From positions 72,548-136,547 of the forward strand of contig URGW01000004.1 in assembly GCA_900547475.1 (NCBI GenBank): a DNA stretch of 64,000 nucleotides. Direction: 5' to 3'. Under the pieces are notes generated by a model that searched no databases, had not been told where the DNA came from, and saw only the letters and a list, made by a program, of their open reading frames with translations. The stretch comes from an uncultured Clostridium sp. GTDB taxonomy: Bacteria; Bacillota; Clostridia; Clostridiales; Clostridiaceae. Positions 44,588 through 54,937 of the stretch are shown here, piece by piece. Numbering within the stretch: position 1 is the first letter of the stretch; the number at the start of each line of letters is the position of its first letter. Both the position numbers and the translations under genes were made by a program.

Positions 44588-45835
44588 CTATCTTACTTGT
44601 CCAACTTCTAGTAAATCACAAAAATCAGTATAGAACTTCTCTAAATTCCAACTCTCTGTCATCCCCAGTACTGCCTCCTCCATATTATCAACTACATCTG
44701 GATTATCTAGCAAATAATCTATCTTCTCTGATAATAAAGAAATTAAATTTTCATCCCTTTTTAGCAGTATACTACTATTCTCATTGGTGTATTCTGGAAT
44801 CCCACCAGAGTATGTAGTAATTAGTGCCTTACCAGCTGTTAATGATTCCACTACTGTAAGTGGAGCTGGATCATCCCATATAGATGGTATAACAACTATA
44901 TCTGCCAATGCATATAACTCTGGAATCATATTATACTCTATGAATCCTGTAAAAATAATTTTATCCTCCATACTTAGTGCTAATTCTCTCATTTCGCTTT
45001 CAAATTTACTAACCATTCCACTTCCAAAATAATATCCACCTACTATTAATAATTTAACATTTTCATGGTTAATCTTTTTAAAGGCCAATAACAGTTCTTT
45101 AATCCCCTTTTCATGAGTGAATCTTCCTGTAAATAACACAATTTTATCTGATGAATCCAAATTAAATCTTCTTCTTAACTCATCTTTTCTTTCTTGCTTA
45201 ATATTAATTCTGAATTTTCTCTGGTCAATTTTATTTTTTAAAACAAAATAATTATTATTATCTTCTTTTCCTAAAAACTCTTTTAAAGTTCTATTAATAT
45301 AATTACTTACTCCTAATACAGATTTACAGTTTGCAATTATATTTTTACAACCATAATCATTTACAACTACATTGTGCAAGTGATAATAATATCTTCCTTC
45401 ATATTTTTTATAGTTATTGTACTTTTTTAATATCATAAATAATGTTGAATGATTTTCTATTACTAACTTTCCATAGTCATCCTTATTTATTTTTTTTGCT
45501 ACCTTTCTTATATAGTATAATCTTTGCAATATATATCTATACGACATACTCTTCTCTTTTTTTAAAATATTTTTTGCAAATAAATATAATAACTTATCGA
45601 CTTGTTGAATAATAAGTGGGATTTGTATAAATTCAACTCTTGTATTCTTATATTTTTCTGCTTGAATTTTTGCATCATGATTGAAACAACTAAATATTGT
45701 TAAATCTAACTTATTACTTAACTCATTTTGTTTCATAATATTTTCATCTAATGCTTCTACAGCTCCTCCCATTGCTGCTGGAACAGGAAAATATCCACTG
45801 GTTATAATTGTAATTTTATTATCTATTTTGTTCAT
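44588..45835 (-). CDS. Glycosyltransferase family 4
   Basis: A 415-residue GT-B enzyme. The C-terminal donor half is clear: IVLFTGRFTHEKGIKELLLAF, KIIFTGFIEYNMIPELYALA, IPSIWDDPAPLTVVESLTAG. I start it at ATG 45835, since GAGG lies 9 bases before it; an ATG at 45850 overlapping the previous stop is the alternative. It belongs to the capsule operon. Sugar donor unknown. Confidence 0.92.
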   Translation of the reverse strand: MNKIDNKITIITSGYFPVPAAMGGAVEALDENIMKQNELSNKLDLTIFSCFNHDAKIQAEKYKNTRVEFIQIPLIIQQVDKLLYLFAKNILKKEKSMSYRYILQRLYYIRKVAKKINKDDYGKLVIENHSTLFMILKKYNNYKKYEGRYYYHLHNVVVNDYGCKNIIANCKSVLGVSNYINRTLKEFLGKEDNNNYFVLKNKIDQRKFRINIKQERKDELRRRFNLDSSDKIVLFTGRFTHEKGIKELLLAFKKINHENVKLLIVGGYYFGSGMVSKFESEMRELALSMEDKIIFTGFIEYNMIPELYALADIVVIPSIWDDPAPLTVVESLTAGKALITTYSGGIPEYTNENSSILLKRDENLISLLSEKIDYLLDNPDVVDNMEEAVLGMTESWNLEKFYTDFCDLLEVGQVR

Positions 45836-45849
45836 AATACTATTCCTCA

Positions 45850-46974
45850 TTATAAAAGTATTCTTTCTATTAATTCCTCATGTTCGCTGGCGACACGCTT
45901 TATATCATATTTTTCCTTTACTATTTTAAAACCATTTACTATCATCTTATTGCATAAATCAATATCATCATGAAGCCGTATTACCGCTTTAGTAGCTTCA
46001 AGAATATCATCAACTTTTACCAGTAAACCATTCTTTTCATTCTCTATAATATATGGTATTGCATCTATTTCTGTAACTACAATGGGTATTTTTGCTAACA
46101 TATACTCGGCCAATACAAGTCCAAAACCTTCCCATCTTGATAATAACAAACCTACATCAAATATTTTCATATATGAAAATGGATTATTTATCCATCCCGT
46201 AATAATAACCGAATTTTTTAAATTACTATTTTCAATAAAAGATTCTATCTTCTCTCTTTCCTCTCCATCACCTACCATAATAAAGAAGGCATTTGGAATT
46301 TTATCTTTAACTTTTTCTGCCATTTTAATAAAAATATCTGGAGCTTTTTGCTCTGATAATCTAGCTACTGTCCCAACTACATAAGCATCTTCAGGTATGT
46401 TAAGTTCTTTACGATATATCATAGTATCAAGTTGATATTTGTCTATATCAATTCCATTCTCTATAACAATTAATTTTTCTTCAGGACTAATTTTATTATC
46501 CAAAGCAGATTTTTTCTCTGCCCCTGAAATACAAACTATAGAATCACAAAAACTAGCTAATATTTTTTCTATAATGGAATATAAACTTTTTTTTATTTTA
46601 TTACAATTCATATTAAAAGCCCAACCATGTGGATTATATATACATTTATAATGAAGACCTATATTAGCCAATCTACCAATTGCCCCACCTTTACTAGAAT
46701 GACAATAGATGATATCTGGAGAAATTTTTTTTATTAACTTTCTTACTTCTATAGCTGCAACAAAATCAGATATACCTATTGAGCGTTTTAAATTAATTTC
46801 ATAATATTTAATTTTATTTTTTTTTAAATAATTTTTATCATAATCAGATGAACAAATCACAATATTCTGATATTTGTTTGTATCTATCGAATCTAATAAC
46901 ATTTGCAAATATCGCTCAACACCACCTGCTGCTTGAGCGATATGTAATATTTTAATATGATTTGTATCCTTCAT
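45850..46974 (-). CDS. Glycosyltransferase family 4
   Basis: A 374-residue GT-B enzyme: an N-terminal acceptor half with AAGGVERYLQMLLDSI and CHSSKGGAIGRLA, then the donor half with VGTVARLSEQKAPDIFIKMA, FIMVGDGEEREKIE and LLSRWEGFGLVLAEYMLA. It acts as a cytoplasmic sugar transferase for the repeat unit. The stop overlaps the start region of the next GT4 gene. Upstream is a 579-bp gap, so an internal promoter is possible. Confidence 0.93.
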   Translation of the reverse strand: MKDTNHIKILHIAQAAGGVERYLQMLLDSIDTNKYQNIVICSSDYDKNYLKKNKIKYYEINLKRSIGISDFVAAIEVRKLIKKISPDIIYCHSSKGGAIGRLANIGLHYKCIYNPHGWAFNMNCNKIKKSLYSIIEKILASFCDSIVCISGAEKKSALDNKISPEEKLIVIENGIDIDKYQLDTMIYRKELNIPEDAYVVGTVARLSEQKAPDIFIKMAEKVKDKIPNAFFIMVGDGEEREKIESFIENSNLKNSVIITGWINNPFSYMKIFDVGLLLSRWEGFGLVLAEYMLAKIPIVVTEIDAIPYIIENEKNGLLVKVDDILEATKAVIRLHDDIDLCNKMIVNGFKIVKEKYDIKRVASEHEELIERILL

Positions 46975-47553
46975 ATTATTAATTCCCCTCTTTATTTAAT
47001 AACTTATTTCATATTATTATGGTAATAACATTAAAAAAGTATCCTATACTACATTAGATCTTAACCCAATTTTTTCTATTTAGTTATTATTTTTCAATTT
47101 ACTCCTATAGTATATACATTTATAATTGCTCCATACTTTTCTTCAATATTAAAAAGCAAAAAACAAACTTATCATCGGATACTCTCTCTTAACTATTTTA
47201 TTTTCGCTTATTTAGAAATATATTTAAAAACTAAATTCAAACTACCAACTACTTAAATTTATCAAGCTTTTCCTCAGTTGCTCCAATTCTATTTCTTTTC
47301 TATAATTATTGGAACTCGTATTGTCTTTATTTCTTCATATTTTCTTAATTGTTATTATTTTTTTATATTTTTGATTCCTAAAATATTATGTCATTTTCTC
47401 TTACAAATATGAATAATATATCTATTATTCAATATATATTTAAATAAATCTTCAACTACAAATTCCACTGGTATTCTTTAGAAAATATTGTTTTATAATA
47501 AATTATCTTAGTCTTTACAATTGCTTTATATTTTTCAATACACTTTTCATTAA
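46975..47553. other. Gap inside the capsule locus without a supported gene
   Basis: 579 bp of AT-rich sequence. Only short frames without ribosome sites were found on the minus strand (around 47290-47350). It separates the conserved initiation genes (sugar transferase, CpsD, CpsC) from the serotype-specific genes, a usual boundary for cassette exchange. Confidence 0.5.
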
Positions 47554-48204
47554 TTAATGAGCATTTTTATCTCCAAAAAGCACTCCTACCGTCTTAAAAA
47601 TAAGCTTAATATCAATCCAGGTGCTTCTCTCATCAACATACTTAATATCAAGCTTCATCCAATCCTCAAAATCAATATTATTTCTCCCACTAACCTGCCA
47701 GTAACAAGTAAGACCTGGTTTAACTTCTAATCTTCTATACATCCAATCCTCAAATTGAGCAACTTCCTTAGGTAAGCTTGGCCTAGGTCCAACTAAGCTC
47801 ATGTCACCCTTAAGCACATTCCAAAGCTGAGGAAGTTCATCAATAGAAGTTTTCCTAATAAATTTACCAACCTTAGTAACTCTAGGATCATCCTTCATTT
47901 TAAACATAGGTCCAGACATTTCATTTTGAGCCGCTAACTTTTCCTTAAGCTCTTCAGCATTAACTACCATTGATCTGAACTTATACATATCAAACTCTTT
48001 GCCATTTTTTCCAACCCTCTTTTGAGAGAAAAATACTGGTCCTTTAGAAGTAGTCTTAATAATAATTGCAATAATAATAAATAAAGGACTAAGTACTATT
48101 ACTCCTATAAAAGAACAAACAACATCAATTAACCTTTTAACAACCTCATAAAAGCTAAATTCCATAGAAGATTCACTTTCAATCTCTAACTGTTTTTCCT
48201 CCAT
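47554..48204 (-). CDS. Initiating sugar transferase (undecaprenyl-phosphate sugar phosphotransferase)
   Basis: A 216-residue protein of the bacterial sugar transferase family: one membrane segment (about 20-48) then KGPVFFSQKRVGKNGKEFDM, YKFRSM, RKTSIDELPQLWNVLKGDMS, LVGPRP, and KPGLTCYWQVSGR. It lacks the extra N-terminal helices of WbaP/CpsE and so is the short catalytic form. It places the first sugar-1-phosphate on undecaprenyl phosphate to begin each capsule repeat. It comes 107 bp after cpsD on the same strand. Confidence 0.94.
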   Translation of the reverse strand: MEEKQLEIESESSMEFSFYEVVKRLIDVVCSFIGVIVLSPLFIIIAIIIKTTSKGPVFFSQKRVGKNGKEFDMYKFRSMVVNAEELKEKLAAQNEMSGPMFKMKDDPRVTKVGKFIRKTSIDELPQLWNVLKGDMSLVGPRPSLPKEVAQFEDWMYRRLEVKPGLTCYWQVSGRNNIDFEDWMKLDIKYVDERSTWIDIKLIFKTVGVLFGDKNAH

Positions 48205-48311
48205 TTTCGTCCCCCCTTTTAAACTACATAAACTTACTTAAAATCTATTTATATAGTTATGATTTATAAACTTCAAAAATACAAAGTAATTCTAAATCTA
48301 TTTAAAAAATT

Positions 48312-48968
48312 TTATTTTTCATCTCCATAATAGTAATAATATTTATTTCTGGTATTATCAACAGCATGAAGTACTGTTCCAATAATATTTGCATTAACCT
48401 TCTTTAAAGAAGCAATAGAATTTTGAACATCATCTTTCTTAGTAACTCCCGCTCTAACAACAACTAAAGTTCCATCAACCTTAGTAGATAGAATTTGTGG
48501 GTCTGCAACAGCTTGTACTGGAGGTGCATCTAAAACTATATAATCAAAATGTTCTTTCATTTCTTCTAAGAATAAAGTCATAGACTTAGATGCTAGCATT
48601 TCAGCTGGATTTGGTGGTATTTTACCAACAGTTATAATATATAAATTTTTCTTATAATTATGTGCAACATCCATAACCTTTTGCTTTTGAAGTAATACAT
48701 CAGAAAGACCATAAGTATTAGTTACTCTAAAATTTTTATGTACAGATGGTTTTCTCATATCACAATCTACAAGAAGTACCCTTGCTTCACCTTCTGCTAA
48801 AGTTAAAGCTAAATTCCCTGAAGTAGTAGATTTCCCTTCTCCTGGGTTTGCACTAGTTACTACAATAGTTTTATACTCTTTATCAAAAGAAGAATATTGA
48901 ATATTAGTTCTTAAGCTTCTATAAGCTTCTGCTGCTATTGACTTTGGATTTTTTTCAACTACAAACAT
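48312..48968 (-). CDS. CpsD-type autophosphorylating tyrosine kinase
   Basis: A 218-residue BY-kinase: Walker A in SANPGEGKSTTSGNLA, Walker A' in LLVDCDMRKP, Walker B in YIVLDAPPV, and a C-terminal tyrosine cluster (five consecutive Tyr before GDEK) that is the autophosphorylation site. It works with the CpsC membrane activator to set capsule chain length. It is 12 bp after a cpsC gene. The cognate phosphatase CpsB is at 51804-52556. Confidence 0.94.
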   Translation of the reverse strand: MFVVEKNPKSIAAEAYRSLRTNIQYSSFDKEYKTIVVTSANPGEGKSTTSGNLALTLAEGEARVLLVDCDMRKPSVHKNFRVTNTYGLSDVLLQKQKVMDVAHNYKKNLYIITVGKIPPNPAEMLASKSMTLFLEEMKEHFDYIVLDAPPVQAVADPQILSTKVDGTLVVVRAGVTKKDDVQNSIASLKKVNANIIGTVLHAVDNTRNKYYYYYGDEK

Positions 48969-48979
48969 CTTTTTACCTC

Positions 48980-49666
48980 CTATACCATATCAACATCTGG
49001 AATTGTTCCAAGTACTGGTATATCTAATTCCTTTTCAAGTTGTTCTTTATTCTTATAAGTGTTATCTAAATATTCAATTAAGAAAACTAATCCTACACTT
49101 ACCATAAGACCTAATAAAAATGCTATAGCAATATTCATAGTCTTATTAGGACTTACTGGACTTTCTGGAAGTTCCACTTCTTCAATTACTCTAACATTAC
49201 CATTAGAAACAAGCTCCTTTGAAGTAACAATAAATTCTGCAGTTATATTTTTCAATACATCTACAGCTTCCTCTGGATCTTTACTCTGATATTTAATTTG
49301 AAGAATTTGAGTATCAGTTACTGGCGTTACTGTTAATGCTGAAACAACACTAGCTGCTTCTAAATCATAATCTAATTCATTAATTGCTCTTCCAACTAAA
49401 TCTTTTGTTTTTATAGCTTGTGCATATGTCTGTAATAATTTTTGATACATTTGAATATCATTAGTGTTATATGCAGCTTCATCACTTTCTTCTTTACCTA
49501 TAAATAGTTTAGTGCTTGTCTCATATACAGGATCAATTACAAAAAAGCTTAAAACCCCTGATATTAATGTAGCTGCTACTGTAATTGTAACTATCATAAT
49601 CCAACGCTTCTTTAAAGCTTCAAAAATTTCCGACAGACTTATTACTTGTTCTTCCATTTCATTCAT
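48980..49666 (-). CDS. CpsC/Wzz-type chain-length determinant and kinase activator (2)
   Basis: A 228-residue protein with two membrane segments (about 20-42 and 176-198) around an outer Wzz domain, and the proline motif PESPVSPNKTMNIAIA before the second segment. The cytoplasmic tail (KEQLEKELDIPVLGTIPDVD) is the part that activates CpsD. AAGGAG ribosome site before the ATG. It is directly before cpsD, so it is the likely main partner. A diverged paralogue lies upstream at 49823. Confidence 0.93.
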   Translation of the reverse strand: MNEMEEQVISLSEIFEALKKRWIMIVTITVAATLISGVLSFFVIDPVYETSTKLFIGKEESDEAAYNTNDIQMYQKLLQTYAQAIKTKDLVGRAINELDYDLEAASVVSALTVTPVTDTQILQIKYQSKDPEEAVDVLKNITAEFIVTSKELVSNGNVRVIEEVELPESPVSPNKTMNIAIAFLLGLMVSVGLVFLIEYLDNTYKNKEQLEKELDIPVLGTIPDVDMV

Positions 49667-49822
49667 TATTTAAACACTCCTTTTAATAGTGATAATTATT
49701 CAGTTAAAAGCAGTAAATTATTAATATACCTAATTTCTCTTTTACTATTTATACTTATCACATATTTTTAATCTTCTTGTTTTATTTATTAAGGAATTGC
49801 ATAGCACTTCCTATTATAACTA

Positions 49823-50524
49823 TTAAACATTAATTCCTTGTATATCTGGAATAGTTCCAAGAACTATTAATCCTAATTCTTTTTCAAGAGTTTCTTTACT
49901 CTTAAATGTATTATTAAAATACATCATCATAACTACTCCCCCTATACTAACTATTAATCCAGCTATAAACCCTATCCCCATAACCATTATCTTTTTACTA
50001 ATTAAATTGCCACTACTTACATTAACTTGCTCCAAAACTTTTATATTAACTGTTGGATACAACTCTTTTGAATATGCTATAAGATTTTCAGTCATTGAAT
50101 AAATTAGGTTATAGCTTTGTTGTGGATTTTTACTAGTATATTTCAATTCAATTATTTGAGTATTAGTTATTGGATTTACTGTTAAATTTCCAATAACTGA
50201 TCCATATTCAATTTTTTCTTCTACTTCTTTTAATGAGTTTATTTTAGATTCATTAATTGATTTATTAATAAGCTTTTTACTTTTAATAACCTCTGAATAT
50301 GTAGTAATTAAACGTTGATATAAAGTAACCTCTTCATTATTATAGCTTTCCATTGTATTTTTGAATTTTTGTTTTCCTATAAATACTTTTACTGTAGCTT
50401 CATAATCTTGCTTCATAAAAAAGGTTGTATATATACTTGCTATAAGAACGAAGCTTAAGGTTATTATAACTATATTTCTACAATTTTTCTTAATTTCGCT
50501 CAGATACTCTAAAATATTTATCAT
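49823..50524 (-). CDS. CpsC/Wzz-type chain-length determinant (1)
   Basis: A 233-residue protein with the same plan as the gene at 48980: membrane segment, Wzz domain, second segment and KSKETLEKELGLIVLGTIPD tail. It lacks the usual proline-rich PxxPxxP motif before the second segment (reads VSSGNLISKKIMVMG). It is the first gene of the capsule operon, after a 581-bp gap. The two CpsC proteins may compete for CpsD or set two chain lengths. Confidence 0.9.
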   Translation of the reverse strand: MINILEYLSEIKKNCRNIVIITLSFVLIASIYTTFFMKQDYEATVKVFIGKQKFKNTMESYNNEEVTLYQRLITTYSEVIKSKKLINKSINESKINSLKEVEEKIEYGSVIGNLTVNPITNTQIIELKYTSKNPQQSYNLIYSMTENLIAYSKELYPTVNIKVLEQVNVSSGNLISKKIMVMGIGFIAGLIVSIGGVVMMMYFNNTFKSKETLEKELGLIVLGTIPDIQGINV

Positions 50525-51105
50525 TTATCCCCCTATAATCCATTTTACGCTATTTTCTTAATAATTATTAGATGTATATAAAAAATTTTATAAAAAAATA
50601 ATATTAAAATTTTTCTTTTAACTTCTATATAAATTTCCATCTATAAATTACATATTTTTTCTATGTTTTTAACTTCTTAAATTTATCTTAATTTTATCCG
50701 AAAATTATTATATCACAAAAAAAAAATACGTAAAAGGTCACTATTGTACAAATCTTCTGTCAAGTAAACGTTTCATTTTCATCGTTTGTTTTATTTTGTA
50801 AAAAACTACATTTTAATTTCCTTTTTAAATAATATTTTTTAATATATTATAATTTTTATTTAATCTACATTATTGATATTTTAATTATTTAATTTCTATT
50901 GTCGAAAGTTGTTATATATTTTTTACTATTTTTTTATTATTCTTTCACTTATAAAAAAATATTATATTTTTTTGAGTTTCCATATTCCATTTTTTTGAAT
51001 ATATGTTATAATAAACATGCGTTCTAGAATATATGTTCACCTCATTTTATTTAACTCTTATTTTTCTATTTTAGATAAATCTTTTTTTAAAAAGGAGGCC
51101 TTATT
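50525..51105. other. Divergent promoter region of the capsule operon and the sigma-like gene
   Basis: 581 bp, extremely AT-rich with long A/T runs. A TATAAT (about 51007) stands before the sigma-like gene. No coding frame is supported. It should hold the main capsule promoter; no clear -35 could be assigned. Confidence 0.5.
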
Positions 51106-51747
51106 TTGAAGTCTTTATATTTAGAAATTAAAAAAAATACTAACTCAAAAGAAAAAATGGTTTCCACAACCTATGATTCTAACTTTTTATTTCACAATCT
51201 ATGTAAAGCCAAAAATAATAATAAAGATGCTATTCTTTTTTTCATTGAAAAATATCAACCACTTATAAAAAAGTATGCTTTTAAATATAAGTTAAAAAAC
51301 TTTGATAAAGATGACTTAATTCAAACTGGAAATATTTCTGTTATTATGGCTATTAATAAATATGATCTTTCTAAAGGAAGTAAGTCTATTGATTCTTATA
51401 TTATTAATTCTATTAAAAATTGTTTTAGAAACTTAGCTCGTAATCAAATTAAATATAATGATGAATCTAGTCTTAATATTCCCATAGATGAGGATATTGA
51501 AATTGAAGATTTAATTAGTGATTCTTTCAATTTAGAAGAATATATTGTTAATTCTAGTATAAATGATTTATTAAAAAACCTTCTTAAAACCCTGTCTCCT
51601 AATGAGTATAAGTTAATTAAAATCGCTTACCTAACTCCTAATACTACTTTATATAGATACTGCATTAATAATAATTTAAATTATCCAAAGAAAAGACGTG
51701 AATTAATTTCCCTACTAACTAAACTTCAAAAAGTTATTGAAAATTAA
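51106..51747 (+). CDS. Sigma-70-like RNA polymerase sigma factor, divergent from capsule operon
   Basis: A 213-residue protein. Region 2 is recognisable: FFIEKYQPLIKKYAFKYKL, then DKDDLIQTGNISVIMAINKYD and an aromatic/basic stretch through SYIINSIKNCFRNLARNQIKY. Region 4 is weak (LLKTLSPNEYKLIKIAYLT... NNNLNYPKKRRELISLL). It starts with TTG at 51106, 8 bases after AAAGGAGG. It is the only plus-strand gene among minus-strand capsule genes and is divergent from cpsC. It may drive phase- or condition-dependent capsule expression; no anti-sigma gene is adjacent. Confidence 0.75.
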   Translation: MKSLYLEIKKNTNSKEKMVSTTYDSNFLFHNLCKAKNNNKDAILFFIEKYQPLIKKYAFKYKLKNFDKDDLIQTGNISVIMAINKYDLSKGSKSIDSYIINSIKNCFRNLARNQIKYNDESSLNIPIDEDIEIEDLISDSFNLEEYIVNSSINDLLKNLLKTLSPNEYKLIKIAYLTPNTTLYRYCINNNLNYPKKRRELISLLTKLQKVIEN

Positions 51748-51750
51748 AGC

Positions 51751-51805
51751 AAAAAAGAATTACTTAATATAAGGAAAGTGAACCTTTATTAAGTAATTCT
51801 TTTTT
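51751..51805. terminator. Bidirectional terminator between the sigma-like gene and cpsB
   Basis: AAAAAAGAATTACTTAATA pairs with its complement across a short internal stem; A-run on one side, T-run on the other, between convergent genes. Confidence 0.85.
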
Positions 51806-52556
51806 AGAAAATTCCTAAGAACTTCTTTTCCTTAACTAGAGTTCCTCTAAAATTTACATCTTCATTTTCAAGCATTAATCTTCCATTATTAATAAATGCT
51901 TTTCTTTGATTTCTTTCTAAAATACCTAATGCTTCTTTAATATCAGTATCTCTACCTCTATCTCTATGGGCATCAGATCCAATAAAACTATATATATTAT
52001 TTTCTAAATATTTAGTTGCAGTTTTCTTAACTTCTTTTCCAAAAGAACCAGTTAGACTTCCTGCATTTAATTGAAATAACATCCCTTCTTTTATAAGACT
52101 ATTAATCATTGAAGGCTTTTTAATAAATGGTTTATATCTTTCTGGGTGAGCTATTATTGGAACAATTCCTCTTATTTGTAGCTCATATATTGTATTTATT
52201 ACTTCATCTATATTAAATTCTAACATAGGAAGTTCTATTAACATATATTTTGTGTTATTAATTGTTCCTATCATTTTATCATTATAATATTCTAATATGT
52301 TTTTACTATAATAAACTTCTTGACCTGCATATATATTAATATCTATATTATTTTCTCTTGATATTTCTTTTAATTCTTCCACTTTTTTAAGTACTTCATT
52401 ATACTCAACTTCAAATCTTCCTCGCATAAAATGTGGTGTTGCAACTATATCTGTTGTTCCTGACTTTTCTGCTTTTTTTAGCATATTAATTGTCATTTCT
52501 ATATCTTTTGAACCATCGTCTATCCCAGCTACTATATGTGAGTGTATATCAATCAT
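51804..52556 (-). CDS. CpsB/YwqE-type tyrosine-protein phosphatase
   Basis: A 250-residue PHP-fold phosphatase: MIDIHSHIVAGIDDGSKD (metal-binding H-x-H), ATPHFMRG, GQEVYY, IAHPERY and GSDAHRDRGRD. It removes phosphate from the CpsD tyrosine cluster and so controls capsule chain export. It is convergent with the sigma-like gene and separated from the rest of the operon by that gene, an unusual arrangement. Confidence 0.93.
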   Translation of the reverse strand: MIDIHSHIVAGIDDGSKDIEMTINMLKKAEKSGTTDIVATPHFMRGRFEVEYNEVLKKVEELKEISRENNIDINIYAGQEVYYSKNILEYYNDKMIGTINNTKYMLIELPMLEFNIDEVINTIYELQIRGIVPIIAHPERYKPFIKKPSMINSLIKEGMLFQLNAGSLTGSFGKEVKKTATKYLENNIYSFIGSDAHRDRGRDTDIKEALGILERNQRKAFINNGRLMLENEDVNFRGTLVKEKKFLGIF

Positions 52557-52633
52557 TCCTTTATCCCCTTTCTTGTTTATATTTATCTATTATTATATAG
52601 TACAACCTCTATGTAGGAAAAGGAAATTTTTGA

Positions 52634-54598
52634 TTAATTATATATATCTGATAATTCTAACTCTGTGTTTGCCTTATTAAATTCATAAATTATCATTGGT
52701 GAATCTTCTATTAATACATTTGGTAGTTTAACCTTAAAAGTACTACCCTCATTTAATATACTATCTACTGATATACTTCCATTATGAACCTCTATCATAG
52801 ACTTAACTATATTTAAACCAATTCCACTTCCTTCATTTGCTCTCTTTAATGAACTATCAACTCTTGAAAATCTATGGAATATTTTATCTTTTAACTCACT
52901 TGGAATTCCTATCCCTGTATCTTTAAACTGCATTTCTAATATATCATCTTTTAACATTAAATCTACTTTAATGATTCCTTCACCCTCAGTGTATTTAATT
53001 GAATTTGACACTAAATTTAATACTATTTTTTCAATCATAACAGGATCACACTTTATAAAATGTTCCTCAATATTTGTATCAAACTCTACATTTATATTCT
53101 TTGATTGAGCAAATGGTACTATTGACATTACTATATCTTCAACAATTGAAACCACTTCATAATTTCCAAACTCTGCGTTAAGATCCCCTGTATCTATTCT
53201 TGTTGAATCTACTATATTATTTATAAGTCTTAACATTCTCTTACTATTTAATTTTAATGAAGCGCTATACTTATCATAAGCTTCTTTAAATTCTTTTATT
53301 CCAATAGCTTCAGTTTTATCTAATAACTGTATTATTGAATAAAAAATATTTAAAGGTGTTTTTAATTCATGAGAAAGTGTTGATATAAATTCTGATCTTT
53401 TTACATCATTAATTTTATGAGCTTCAATTTCTGACTGTAATTTAATAGTTTCTGACATATCAATATAGCTAACTAATATTTGACTTTCTTCTTCTTCAGA
53501 TTTTAATAACTGAATAGAACAATCTACAATTGAGTCTTTCTTTAAAGTTTTTAGTATCCCTCTCCAATTTGATTTATCAACAAGTTCTTTACTAATTATC
53601 TCTTTAATTTCTTCTGGCAGGTTAATTTTTAATAATTGCTCTTTAAATTCCTCATTATCCATTTTATAACCATAATCTTCTCTTATTTTTTCATTCATAA
53701 ATGATACATTATAATTTTTATCACAAATAAATATATATGAGTGTTTATTATTGTTAGCTAAATTATAAAACTTTCTTAATTCCCTATTTAAATAATCAGC
53801 TTCTTTATATAGTAAATATAACTCTATTATAGAACCAATAATAACTATAATAAATGATAGATATGTTAATAAAGATGATGTTAACTTCATATTTATTGAA
53901 TTATATGTCACTCCATATATAATATAAAAAACCTTAATAGCAATTAAAAATAAGCTTATACTAAAAGTGCCTAATAAAATTTTTGCTTCTTTTATACCAA
54001 TTAATAATAATTTTAATGCTACTATTACATATACAGTAGATATAAGTAAATTATATGAAACAAATATTGCTTCACTACTAAAAATCCCACCTATAAATTT
54101 TCTCTTTTCTATTTCCCAACTAATAATAGAGTAAATAACTACAAATATAAACGATTGTGCTTTATATCTATTTAATAACTTATGTAATTTCGAATTTGGT
54201 CTAACTGCAGTAAAAAGTAAAATTGCTCTTAAAAAAGATGTTGTTATACTTAAATAATTACTAACTCTAAATTCATTATCTAAAAATGTGTAATAGTCAA
54301 GCTGTCCTGTAATAGATGCTATTGAAAGTCCAACATACACTAATAGTAATGTAAATACTATAGAATCTTTTGTTTTTTTGTATAGTATTAAACAACTAGC
54401 TATTGCAGTAACAGATATTAAAGCATTTACTTGTCTAACAAATATTACAGAAGAATTGATATATTCTTTATCGTCATAAACCCAAAATATCCTTACTATA
54501 AAAATACTCATTACCACTACCCCAATGGTAAAAATATATTTTAATATTTTCCTGGTTTGTTTTTTTATTATATCTTCTTCTAAGATTTGTTTATACAT
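52634..54598 (-). CDS. Membrane sensor histidine kinase
   Basis: A 654-residue kinase. The N-terminal half has about eight membrane helices, like the MASE3 sensor type; then a PAS-like domain (about 280-385), HisKA with the phospho-acceptor H410 in ISTLSHELKTPLN, and an HATPase domain (NLVSNSIKYTEG, FKDTGIGIP, GSGIGLNIVKSMI). The start is ATG 54598, 6 bases after GGGAGG; a TTG 16 codons upstream is less likely. There is no response regulator next to it, so its partner lies elsewhere. It is 77 bp upstream of cpsB on the same strand. Ligand unknown. Confidence 0.92.
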   Translation of the reverse strand: MYKQILEEDIIKKQTRKILKYIFTIGVVVMSIFIVRIFWVYDDKEYINSSVIFVRQVNALISVTAIASCLILYKKTKDSIVFTLLLVYVGLSIASITGQLDYYTFLDNEFRVSNYLSITTSFLRAILLFTAVRPNSKLHKLLNRYKAQSFIFVVIYSIISWEIEKRKFIGGIFSSEAIFVSYNLLISTVYVIVALKLLLIGIKEAKILLGTFSISLFLIAIKVFYIIYGVTYNSINMKLTSSLLTYLSFIIVIIGSIIELYLLYKEADYLNRELRKFYNLANNNKHSYIFICDKNYNVSFMNEKIREDYGYKMDNEEFKEQLLKINLPEEIKEIISKELVDKSNWRGILKTLKKDSIVDCSIQLLKSEEEESQILVSYIDMSETIKLQSEIEAHKINDVKRSEFISTLSHELKTPLNIFYSIIQLLDKTEAIGIKEFKEAYDKYSASLKLNSKRMLRLINNIVDSTRIDTGDLNAEFGNYEVVSIVEDIVMSIVPFAQSKNINVEFDTNIEEHFIKCDPVMIEKIVLNLVSNSIKYTEGEGIIKVDLMLKDDILEMQFKDTGIGIPSELKDKIFHRFSRVDSSLKRANEGSGIGLNIVKSMIEVHNGSISVDSILNEGSTFKVKLPNVLIEDSPMIIYEFNKANTELELSDIYN

Positions 54599-54754
54599 TA
54601 ATAACCTCCCAAACATATATAATACAATTAAATTAATTTTTTCCAACAGTTATTATACCATGTTTTTACTTATTTTGTATTATATTATATTGCTTTGTAA
54701 TATAATTATGGTTTTATTTGTTTATTTAAGTAAAAATAAATTATTTCATAATAT

Positions 54755-54870
54755 AAAAAAGCATGTAGTAATAAATTTAATATATCCTATCTATATCTAT
54801 TAATTTTATTATTTCAACAATACTATATAAATAGATTACATTAACTTTAATTTTACTACATGCCTTTTAT
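54755..54870 (-). terminator. Probable terminator after prfC
   Basis: GCATGTAGTAA (54761) pairs with TTACTACATGC (54853) around a long AT-rich loop; the minus strand continues into TTTTTTATAT. The large loop makes the call less sure. Confidence 0.45.
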
Positions 54871-54937
54871 TTTAACTTATATAATTAAGTCTTAATTTTC
54901 TTATGTTATTTTATTAGTTAACTATTATTTTAGTTAA

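Noticed and set aside
46975..47553. Small gene in the capsule gap
   Set aside because: Only short frames without ribosome sites; nothing recognisable in translation.
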